From positions 1 to 64,000 of the IMG/VR virus record IMGVR_UViG_3300043411_002463: a DNA stretch of 64,000 nt. One strand, 5' to 3'. The notes under the pieces are model-generated. The model was not told the DNA's origin, searched no databases, and saw only the letters and a program-made list of their open reading frames with translations. The DNA is from a virus. This document shows, piece by piece, positions 56,136 through 63,856 of the stretch; within the stretch, counting starts at the first letter, position 1, and every line of letters begins with the position of its first letter. The translations under genes and the position numbers were made by a program.

Positions 56136-57750
56136 AAATATGGATAAAAAATCAGAATTAAAAAAAGAATTAAGCCCAATTGATGCAATTAATATTTACA
56201 ATAAATTAGTTGAATTTTTAGCAAAATTAGATTTTGAACAAACAGTTATTCCTATTAAAATAAAAGAAGAACTTGAATTGTTTTCATCAAAAGACGAAAG
56301 CCAAAAAGATAAGTTATTCTCTTTATTTAAAGAGAAGCATTCTTTAGAATTAAGATTATTTATTTTAAATAAGTTTAAAAATACTTTATTGAAAGAGTTT
56401 GATTCCATTAAAATGACATCAGAAGAAATGTTGTCAAAATATGAAATATTTACTGAAAGAGAATTTGATATTAATAAACAATTTGCTTTGCAACTTGAAC
56501 ACTTAGTACCTACTCTCATGAAACAGAGTTATTTACTTGATGCTGGATTTACACCTGAAGAAATCACTTCAATTTTAACAAAAGAAGAAGAAGCAAAAAT
56601 AGAAATTGAAAAATTATTTGCTCAAAAAAAACACAGAACATTTGATGGCTTGTTCAAGAGAGTAGAAAAAGAATCAAATACAGAAAATGCAGGGACTGAA
56701 TCAGCAGATTCATTACAAAAAACAGGTAGTATTTATGCAAATAGTGTAAAAGAAGCTATCTATAAAATAAAAGAATTGTTTTCAAAAGTGAAAGAACCTC
56801 AACCCAGCGATCAAGAATCTAGTGAAGGTGAAGATTTAGGAGAAATAACAGAAGATGATTCTTTACAAGAATCAGATCTATCTACTGATATTTGTTCAAA
56901 CATAGAATCTATGTCCATTCCAGGAACATATTTTAGCGTAGATACTAAAGATATGTTAAAAGATCTTGATTTTTTAGAAGCAATGGGTAAAAATACCAAG
57001 ACTGATCTACCTGCTCAACAACAAAAGTCACTAAACCAAATGATGACTAATCAAGGTGGATTTAAAAAAATAAACAAAGAAATAGAAGATGATTTCTCTA
57101 GCGTTTTATTTGGGGAAAATGAAATTAAAAATATTAAAAATATGAATGCTAATGATTTATTTTATTTATACTTAAATGAATTAAAAAAAATCTTACATCA
57201 AGGTAATCTTGATAAAATCTATAAATCAAGAGAATTAATGGAAATATCATATAATTTAATATTGTGTTTCATTAAAAAACACAATGATTTAGAGGCAATT
57301 AAATCTATACCTGATAATGCTAATAAATTTTGGATTTTTATTAAAAGTGAGTTAGGATTATATCTTAATGTATTAAAGTTTCCATCAGTTGATAATATAA
57401 ATACAATGTATAATATTATTATTAATAATAAAGAATCAATTGTTGAAAAATTAGAAAAATGTATCAATTTTAATCATAATGTTACTGAAAAAACAACAGA
57501 AGTTCAACCAACTAATAAAGACATTAGTTCTTCATTACAAAATCTGTTTAATAATCAATCATCACCTTCACAAAACGAAGTTGTATCACAACCAGGCGAA
57601 GTTACCACAGCAGGTCAACCACCACTAAGCATTAAAGAAGCTAAAGAAATAATTGCTAAATATTCAGAGATAATAAATCAATCTAAGCCTAATCCAGAAA
57701 CAAATAAATCTTTGATAGATCTTATTGAAGTACTAAACAAATCACTCTAA
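56128..57750 (+). CDS. large acidic helical protein, unknown
   Basis: A 540-residue protein (or 536 from ATG 56,140). It is Lys/Glu/Ser/Asn-rich and almost entirely helical with predicted coiled coils (1-170 and 330-400). An acidic, disordered-looking middle (SDQESSEGEDLGEITEDDSL) and a Gln/Pro/Ser-rich linker near 470-500 separate helical ends. No enzyme motif is seen. It interrupts an otherwise sugar-dedicated run between aminotransferase and dehydratase, overlapping the former by eight bases. It could be a scaffold, a virion internal protein or an adaptor for the glycan machinery; I cannot decide. Confidence 0.45.
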   Translation: MDKNMDKKSELKKELSPIDAINIYNKLVEFLAKLDFEQTVIPIKIKEELELFSSKDESQKDKLFSLFKEKHSLELRLFILNKFKNTLLKEFDSIKMTSEEMLSKYEIFTEREFDINKQFALQLEHLVPTLMKQSYLLDAGFTPEEITSILTKEEEAKIEIEKLFAQKKHRTFDGLFKRVEKESNTENAGTESADSLQKTGSIYANSVKEAIYKIKELFSKVKEPQPSDQESSEGEDLGEITEDDSLQESDLSTDICSNIESMSIPGTYFSVDTKDMLKDLDFLEAMGKNTKTDLPAQQQKSLNQMMTNQGGFKKINKEIEDDFSSVLFGENEIKNIKNMNANDLFYLYLNELKKILHQGNLDKIYKSRELMEISYNLILCFIKKHNDLEAIKSIPDNANKFWIFIKSELGLYLNVLKFPSVDNINTMYNIIINNKESIVEKLEKCINFNHNVTEKTTEVQPTNKDISSSLQNLFNNQSSPSQNEVVSQPGEVTTAGQPPLSIKEAKEIIAKYSEIINQSKPNPETNKSLIDLIEVLNKSL

Positions 57751-57761
57751 ATAGTAGAATC

Positions 57762-58016
57762 ATGAGTAAAGAAGATGATCATAGAGGTTGTATACCAATA
57801 ATAGAAAGTTTGCCTGATGACCATTGGATACTTAATTTAGACAAAACACTTTCTGAAATTCAAAACAAATCCGATGAAGAAATGGCGATATATCTTCATT
57901 TGTCATTAGAAGAGTATTATGATTTGCTCAGTCGAGCCGTTGAAAATGTTGAAAGAGAAACGGAACGAATAAACAGATCAATTATTGATAATAAATTAAA
58001 GAAAGATAATAGATGA
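57762..58016 (+). CDS. small acidic protein, unknown
   Basis: An 84-residue protein rich in Asp, Glu, Ile and Leu (CIPIIESLPDDHWILNLDKT, then YLHLSLEEYYDLLSRAVENV). The C-terminal half is likely one long helix. No family is recognised. There is no clear ribosome site, but the stop overlaps the dehydratase start (ATGA), which supports it as a real gene. Confidence 0.5.
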   Translation: MSKEDDHRGCIPIIESLPDDHWILNLDKTLSEIQNKSDEEMAIYLHLSLEEYYDLLSRAVENVERETERINRSIIDNKLKKDNR

Positions 58017-58984
58017 AAAAAGTATTAATAACAGGAATTACGGGACAGACAGGTAGTTTTTTAGCTGATTTGTATTTAGAACGTGGCTGGGAAGTTTATG
58101 GAATGGTTAGAAGAGCTTCTAACTTTAATACACAAAGAATAGACCACATCTTTTCTAAAATTAAACTATCCTTTGGTGATTTGGCAGATCAATCATCTAT
58201 GGATGAGCTTGTTAAATCTGTACAACCTGATGTACTTATTCATTGTGGTGCCCAATCTCACGTCAGAGTATCTTTTGATATACCTGTATATACAGCAGAT
58301 GTAACTGGTGTAGCAACTGTTCGATTATTGGAATCAGTCAGAAAATATAGTCCGGAAACTCATTTTATTAATCTTGCTTCTTCAGAAATGTTTGGTTCTT
58401 CACCGCCGCCACAATCTGAAGCTACATTGTTTCAGCCATGTTCCATTTATGCATGTGCTAAAGTCATGGGATATTATTCAACTATTAATTATAGAGAATC
58501 TTATGGTTTGAAAGCATCTAATGCAATTGTTTTCAATAAAGAGTCAGAACGACGAGGTGAAACATTTGTTACTAGAAAAATAACAAGAGCTGCTACCAGA
58601 ATTAAGTTAGGATTACAAGACAAGTTATATCTTGGAAATTTACAAGCAAAAAGAACCTGGATGCATTGTTGGGATGCTTGCGAAGCTTTGGAGTTGATGG
58701 GTAATGCAGAAACTTCAGATGATTATTGTATTTCTGGCAAAGACATGCATTCGGTTGAAGAATTTGCTAATTTAGTTTTTGATAAGTTGGGATTATCTTT
58801 TAAAGATTATGTAGATTTTGATCCTAAACTATTAAGACCAAGAGAAGTAGATGCTCTTCAAGGAGATTATACAAAGATAAATAAAGCTTTGGGTTGGGAG
58901 CCAAAAATCTCATTTGAAGGATTGGTAGATAGAATGTTGAATTACGATCTTGAATTGGCACAACAAGAAAAGAAATTAAAATGA
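58013..58984 (+). CDS. gmd: GDP-mannose 4,6-dehydratase-like
   Basis: A 323-residue extended SDR enzyme that makes GDP-4-keto-6-deoxy-mannose, precursor of rhamnose, fucose, perosamine and colitose. NADP loop GITGQTGSFLAD (about 7-18); LASSEMFG active-site Ser/Glu; catalytic YACAK with Tyr146 and Lys150; FNKESERRGETFVTRKI, the GMD substrate loop, though usual members read NHESPRRGE; LGNLQAKRTW; and RPREVDALQGD near the end. The two substitutions (H to K, P to E) are unusual. The length is about 30-50 residues shorter than typical GMD. The dTDP-glucose dehydratase follows, joined by ATGA. Confidence 0.85.
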   Translation: MKKVLITGITGQTGSFLADLYLERGWEVYGMVRRASNFNTQRIDHIFSKIKLSFGDLADQSSMDELVKSVQPDVLIHCGAQSHVRVSFDIPVYTADVTGVATVRLLESVRKYSPETHFINLASSEMFGSSPPPQSEATLFQPCSIYACAKVMGYYSTINYRESYGLKASNAIVFNKESERRGETFVTRKITRAATRIKLGLQDKLYLGNLQAKRTWMHCWDACEALELMGNAETSDDYCISGKDMHSVEEFANLVFDKLGLSFKDYVDFDPKLLRPREVDALQGDYTKINKALGWEPKISFEGLVDRMLNYDLELAQQEKKLK

Positions 58985-59931
58985 AGAAGATATTAATTAC
59001 AGGTTCTTGTGGTTTTATAGGTTCTAATTTTGTTAGATATGCAACTTATAACAAACTACCATACCAAATATCAAGTGTAGATAAATTAGTATATCAACAC
59101 TCAAAAAATAATCTTTATATAAATAAAGATCATAATTTTTATATGGGTGATATTTCTGATTTTCATTTTATGAAAAATGTTTTTGAGTTAGAAAAACCAC
59201 ATATAGTTATTAATTTTGCAGCTGAAACACATGTGGATCAATCCATTGAAAATCCATTAAATATAATAGATGTAAACGTAAAAGGCACTCAAGTATTATT
59301 AGATTTAGCTGTTAAAAATAAAATAGAAAAATTTGTTCAAGTATCAACAGATGAAGTATATGGTCATTTAAATGATGGCGATAAACCTTGGACTGAAGAA
59401 GATAAAACTAACCCAAGAAATCCATATTCTGCTAGTAAGTTAGGAGCGGAACATTTAGTTAGAGCTTGCCATAATACTTTTGGGTTAAATTATATAATTA
59501 CAAGAAGTTGTAATAATTTTGGAATAAGACAATCTACTAGAAATTTGATACCTAAAATAATTAAAAATGTTTCGGCTAGCGAAGTTATGCCGATTTATGG
59601 CACAGGCATGAATGTTAGGGAATGGATATCAGCAGAAGATCATGTAGCGGCAATCTTAAAGATATTGGATAGTGATAAAACAAACGAAACATTTAATATA
59701 TCGACGGGGTGGGAAATCTCAAATTTGGAGATGTTTCATTTAGTTACTGGATTTCTTAATAAAGGTCATGATTTAATACGTTTCGTGCAAGATCGTCCCG
59801 GACATGATTTTCGTTACGCTATAGACAATGCTAAGCTCGTTGCATTGGGTTGGAAGCCAAGTGCATCATTTAAAAAACAATTAGAGCGTGCAGTTAATTG
59901 GTACGGAAATAATCAATGGTTCCTTAGATGA
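58981..59931 (+). CDS. rmlB: dTDP-glucose 4,6-dehydratase-like
   Basis: A 316-residue extended SDR enzyme producing dTDP-4-keto-6-deoxy-glucose. GSCGFIGSNFVRY (NAD loop), INFAAETHVDQSIENP, VSTDEVYGHL (catalytic TDE), NPYSASKLGAEHLVRA (Tyr/Lys pair), RSCNNFGIRQ, and DRPGHDFRYAIDNAKL are all in family order. RmlA, RmlC and RmlD are not seen here, so the keto sugar must go into another path (for instance the DegT aminotransferase) or use host enzymes. Its start overlaps the preceding stop, and so does the next gene's. Confidence 0.88.
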   Translation: MKKILITGSCGFIGSNFVRYATYNKLPYQISSVDKLVYQHSKNNLYINKDHNFYMGDISDFHFMKNVFELEKPHIVINFAAETHVDQSIENPLNIIDVNVKGTQVLLDLAVKNKIEKFVQVSTDEVYGHLNDGDKPWTEEDKTNPRNPYSASKLGAEHLVRACHNTFGLNYIITRSCNNFGIRQSTRNLIPKIIKNVSASEVMPIYGTGMNVREWISAEDHVAAILKILDSDKTNETFNISTGWEISNLEMFHLVTGFLNKGHDLIRFVQDRPGHDFRYAIDNAKLVALGWKPSASFKKQLERAVNWYGNNQWFLR

Positions 59932-60527
59932 TAAAATATAAATTTGAACAAGAAGACTTAGATAAATGTAAGAAATTTTCTGAAGAGGTAGATACTTCTT
60001 TTTATGCTACTAGAAACCAATTTAACTCTGAAAAACGAGTAAAAGATTCGTATATTGGTAAGCTTGGTGAAATTGCTGTATATCAAATATTAAAAAATCA
60101 AATAAAAGATATAACAGAGCCTGATTTTAAGATATATAAAGCAAAAGAAAAATCATGGGATTTTGATTTGAAGGGTGAAGGAATGAATCTTCATATCAAA
60201 ACTCAAGATCTTAAAGTTGGCGAAAAATATGGAGTTTCTTGGATTTTTCAATTTGGCGATGGTAAATCTAGGTCATATGATAAAGAAATATTTGATAGAA
60301 TATCACCAAGCCAATATGTTGCATTTGTTTCTTTAGATTTGGTTGAATCAGAAGCAACAGTAAGAGCAATGGTAAGTTTAGATTTCTTACATGAAAAGAA
60401 AATTTGGGCAGCGCCAAAACTAGATAAATTAAAAATAGCAAATAAAGTAGCTGTTTACTTAAAAGATCTGGAAAAATATCCAGAAGAGTTAGACGCACTT
60501 AAAATACAACAAAATGAGCAGGAGTAA
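59928..60527 (+). CDS. PD-(D/E)XK-like nuclease candidate
   Basis: A 199-residue protein. GKLGEIAVYQIL gives a helical Glu (about 48), SWDFDLKGE a metal-binding Asp (78 or 80), and NLHIKTQDL a strand with Lys91 at the place of the E-x-K, here H-I-K. This order fits small restriction-like endonucleases or Holliday-type resolvases. It starts inside the RmlB stop and lies five bases before the FtsZ-like gene, at the border between sugar and replication/organisation genes. The missing second acid of the motif lowers certainty. Confidence 0.5.
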   Translation: MIKYKFEQEDLDKCKKFSEEVDTSFYATRNQFNSEKRVKDSYIGKLGEIAVYQILKNQIKDITEPDFKIYKAKEKSWDFDLKGEGMNLHIKTQDLKVGEKYGVSWIFQFGDGKSRSYDKEIFDRISPSQYVAFVSLDLVESEATVRAMVSLDFLHEKKIWAAPKLDKLKIANKVAVYLKDLEKYPEELDALKIQQNEQE

Positions 60528-60532
60528 AATCA

Positions 60533-61819
60533 ATGACTGAAATCGTTAATGATTTAGACAATTTACCACCAGATGAGCTGGAATTACTGAAACAGAAACT
60601 AGGAAAAAAGATGCCTGTAACAATCGTAGAAACCCGCAAAAGAAGCATGAATTTTGGAATCGTTGGCACTGGTCAAGCAGGCTCAAGAGTCGCTGAAAAG
60701 TTCCATGAATTAGGTTATGAGACGGTTGTATTTAACACAGCTCAACAAGACCTTGCTCATATCAAACTACCAGAAGAAAGAAAATTATTACTTCAATATG
60801 GTTTGGGTGGAGCTGCTAAAGAATTAGACATCGGTAGAGAAGCTGCAGAATCACACAGAAATGAAATAAATGATTTGATTACCAAACATCTAGAAGACTC
60901 TCATGTTAATATCTTATGTTTATCATTGGGTGGTGGTTCTGGCGCCGGCTCTGTAGATACTATGATAGAGGTCTTACAGGCGCAAGGCAAGCCCATTGTA
61001 GTTATTGCCGTCCTACCAATGGATTCAGATGACGGTCAAACTAAGTCGAACTCATTAGAAACGCTAGCAAAGATTGCAAAACATATCCAAGATAGAAGAG
61101 TACAATCTATTATTGTAGTGGATAATGCAAAAATCGAATCAATTTATTCAGAAGTTAGTCAATTAAAGTTTTTTGAATTAGCAAACGAAGTTATCGTTGA
61201 ACCAATCGATAAATTCAATACCTTGAGCGCAGAAGATTCACCTGTTAAGGCTTTAGATAGCACTGAGTGGGCAAAGCTATTGATTGATGGCGAAGGCTTA
61301 ACTATTTTCGGCAGTCTTGTAGTTACTAACTATGAAGATGAAACTTCTATTGCCGAAGCTGTATTAAACAATCTTTCTAACAATTTATTGGCTGAAGGTT
61401 TTGATTTAACCCAAGCTAAATATGCTGGTTGGATTGTAGCAGCTAATGAAAAAGTTTTAGAAAAAATACCACAACGTGCTTTAACTTTTGCTAATTCGTT
61501 AGTTCAAGAAAAAGTTCCAGGAACAAAAACAGTTTTCCGTGGAGTTTATGTAACAAACGATGTAGATGATGATGTTAAGGTATATTCTTGCTTTAGCGGG
61601 CTTGGATTACCAACAAGCAGATTAGATGCTCTTAAGAAAGAAGTAGCATCTTCTTTTGCACAAGCCAAGTCAAAAGATGAAACTAGAAACTTATCTTTAC
61701 ATTTGGATACTGGCAAAAATTCTACAGTATCAGAAGCACAAAAAGTTAAAGATAAAATCGTTGCAAAAAACTCTTCTTTTGGTAAGTTTATGGGAAGGGT
61801 TACCGATAAAAGAAAATGA
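60533..61819 (+). CDS. FtsZ/tubulin-like GTPase
   Basis: A 428-residue cytomotive GTPase candidate. After a 38-residue extension, the FtsZ fold runs in order: T1-like GIVGTGQAGSRVAEKF (43-58), T3 GLGGAAKELDIGREAAE (90-106), the tubulin signature T4 GGGSGAGS (133-140), T5 AVLPMDSDDGQ, T6 VVDNAKI, and an acidic T7-like LDSTEWAKLL, where Asp and Glu would correspond to FtsZ Asp209 and Asp212. A basic end (KFMGRVTDKRK) could bind DNA or an adaptor. T3 and T4 are closer to FtsZ than to the PhuZ of nucleus-forming phages. A role in positioning the phage genome or replication zone is inferred. AGGAG precedes the ATG. Confidence 0.88.
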   Translation: MTEIVNDLDNLPPDELELLKQKLGKKMPVTIVETRKRSMNFGIVGTGQAGSRVAEKFHELGYETVVFNTAQQDLAHIKLPEERKLLLQYGLGGAAKELDIGREAAESHRNEINDLITKHLEDSHVNILCLSLGGGSGAGSVDTMIEVLQAQGKPIVVIAVLPMDSDDGQTKSNSLETLAKIAKHIQDRRVQSIIVVDNAKIESIYSEVSQLKFFELANEVIVEPIDKFNTLSAEDSPVKALDSTEWAKLLIDGEGLTIFGSLVVTNYEDETSIAEAVLNNLSNNLLAEGFDLTQAKYAGWIVAANEKVLEKIPQRALTFANSLVQEKVPGTKTVFRGVYVTNDVDDDVKVYSCFSGLGLPTSRLDALKKEVASSFAQAKSKDETRNLSLHLDTGKNSTVSEAQKVKDKIVAKNSSFGKFMGRVTDKRK

Positions 61820-63270
61820 ATAAAATTACAATCTTAGATCATAAGGTTGCAAAAGTTGAGTTAGATGATCCTATAATGTTCGATCGTCTAACTCATTTTC
61901 TGTCTTTTAGATTTACTGGAGTTGAATATAGTTCAGCTTTCAAATCTGGTAATTGGGATGGAATAACCTACATGATAAATGCAAAAAAACAATTTCCTAT
62001 AGGTTTATTATCTAAAGTCAAGGATTGGCTTGCTCAAAACAACATCCAATATCATTTAATAGATGATTCTAAAGAAATTGAATTATACAAACCATTGGAT
62101 ATTTCTAAAGGTTTGGCTGCAGTTGGTTGGACTCCTAGAGACTATCAATTAAAAGTAGTAGAATTATGTAATCAAAACAATTTGGGAATTATTAGAGCTG
62201 CTACAGGTTCTGGTAAAACTTTAATTGGAGCGTTAATGACAGCTAACTTTAACAAGCCAACAATGGTTTATGTTATTGGTTTAGATTTGTTAAATCAATT
62301 TCATGAAACATTTTCTGCTTTGTTTGAAGAGAAAATAGGATACATAGGTAATGGTGTTTGTGACATTCAGAGAATAAACATTGCTTCTATTTGGACTATT
62401 GGTCGTGCCCTGGACATTAAGCTAAGTGATTTGGTTGTGGATGATGAAATTGACGAAGAGGCTTTTAAAGAGTCTGACAAATATAAGGTTATTACTGCAT
62501 TAAAAGAAGCAAAGCTTCATATCTTAGATGAATGTCATATTGCAACTACTTCTACTCTAAGAAGTATACACAAGGCTATTAATCCAGAACATATGTTTGG
62601 TCTTAGTGGAACACCTTTTAGAGAGGATAATACAGATCTTCTTATAGAGGGTTTGCTTGGTCCTAAAATGATAGATATTGCAGCGTCAGAACTTATAAAA
62701 AAGAAAGTTTTAGTGCAGCCTTATATTAAATTCATTGAATCACCACATATGAAATGCACTGGAAAGTATCCAACAATATATAAAGATTTTATAGTAGAAC
62801 ATAAAGCTAGAAATGAATTAATTGCACAAGAAACTAAAAAACTTATTGATAAAAACTATAAGCCACTTGTCTTATTTAAAACAATAAGGCATGGTGATTT
62901 AATTGCTAAAGAATTACAAGCTTTAAATATTAGATTCGCCTTGTTATCAGGAAAGGATTCTTTAGATAAAAGAATAGAAGTTAAGAATAAACTAAATAAT
63001 AATGAAATAGATTGTATTTTAGCTTCTACTATATTAGATATTGGTTTTGATTTGCCTAAAATGTCAGGACTAATTTTGAGTGGTTCAGGAAAATCTTACG
63101 TTCGGGCTTTACAAAGAATCGGAAGAGTATTACGGACTTACCCAGACAAGAAAGCCGCAGCTATTGTTGATTTCTATGACAATGTTAAATTCTTGAAAAA
63201 ACATTCAAAAGCAAGATTTGATATTTATTCATCTGAACCTGGCTTCATTATATTAAACAATCCTTTTTAA
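61816..63270 (+). CDS. SF2 DNA helicase, UvsW-like
   Basis: A 484-residue helicase. Residues 1-105 look like the UvsW N-terminal domain. Walker A is ATGSGKT (129-135), the DEAH-like box is DECH (238-241), then GLSGTPFRED (motif III), LVLFKTIRHGDLIAKEL (motif IV) and ALQRIGRVLRTYPDKKAA (motif VI with its arginines). T4 UvsW unwinds R-loops and branched DNA to shift replication from origin- to recombination-dependent mode. The start overlaps the FtsZ-like stop (ATGA), so the two proteins are made together. Confidence 0.85.
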   Translation: MNKITILDHKVAKVELDDPIMFDRLTHFLSFRFTGVEYSSAFKSGNWDGITYMINAKKQFPIGLLSKVKDWLAQNNIQYHLIDDSKEIELYKPLDISKGLAAVGWTPRDYQLKVVELCNQNNLGIIRAATGSGKTLIGALMTANFNKPTMVYVIGLDLLNQFHETFSALFEEKIGYIGNGVCDIQRINIASIWTIGRALDIKLSDLVVDDEIDEEAFKESDKYKVITALKEAKLHILDECHIATTSTLRSIHKAINPEHMFGLSGTPFREDNTDLLIEGLLGPKMIDIAASELIKKKVLVQPYIKFIESPHMKCTGKYPTIYKDFIVEHKARNELIAQETKKLIDKNYKPLVLFKTIRHGDLIAKELQALNIRFALLSGKDSLDKRIEVKNKLNNNEIDCILASTILDIGFDLPKMSGLILSGSGKSYVRALQRIGRVLRTYPDKKAAAIVDFYDNVKFLKKHSKARFDIYSSEPGFIILNNPF

Positions 63271-63279
63271 AGAGGCAAC

Positions 63280-63855
63280 ATGGAAAGAAAAGCACCGAAT
63301 AAAAGATGGGAAACTTTCTTTACAAAACTGGAATTACATTCTTCCAAAGAAGTAGAATCATGGAATGATTATCAATTATTAGGGTATTTTTGTGATGTGT
63401 TTTATCAATATACAGGGCATTTATTTCCATTTACATTCACTACTGCTCCAGGTAAATGTAAAGAGTTATTTTTTATTAAAAGTCTAAAGGCAATGTTAAA
63501 TACAGAGTCTCCATTTCCAGTCAAGGAATATATAGATTGGATTTTTAAAGAGAAAATAATTCCACAAAAAACGCAAATAAGATCATTTGCATTGTTAAAT
63601 CATAACTCTAATATTAATGAGTTTTTGTCAAAGAAAAAAGCAAGCAAAGCTGTCACAAAAAACACCAACATACCAAATGAATATATTTCAGTAATTGAAT
63701 CATATAATTTATCAGCTTCTACTTATGGCGACTTGGCATTTATACTTAGAGCTATTGAGCAAGATCCAGAAGATCCAACTAGACAAGAATATGCTAAGAT
63801 GTTTAAAGTATTAGAAGTGATGGGTTTAAGTAAAGAAAAAATTAAAGAATTGTAA
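63280..63855 (+). CDS. unknown protein
   Basis: A 191-residue helical protein with a good ribosome site (AGAGG). Conserved-looking pieces are WNDYQLLGYFCDVFYQYTGH and KELFFIKSLKAML, then a Lys/Ser-rich linker (about 115-130) and a helical end with ILRAIEQDPEDPTRQEYAKM. No family is recognised. It follows the UvsW-like helicase, so a replication or repair partner is plausible, nothing more. Confidence 0.5.
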   Translation: MERKAPNKRWETFFTKLELHSSKEVESWNDYQLLGYFCDVFYQYTGHLFPFTFTTAPGKCKELFFIKSLKAMLNTESPFPVKEYIDWIFKEKIIPQKTQIRSFALLNHNSNINEFLSKKKASKAVTKNTNIPNEYISVIESYNLSASTYGDLAFILRAIEQDPEDPTRQEYAKMFKVLEVMGLSKEKIKEL

Positions 63856-63856
63856 T

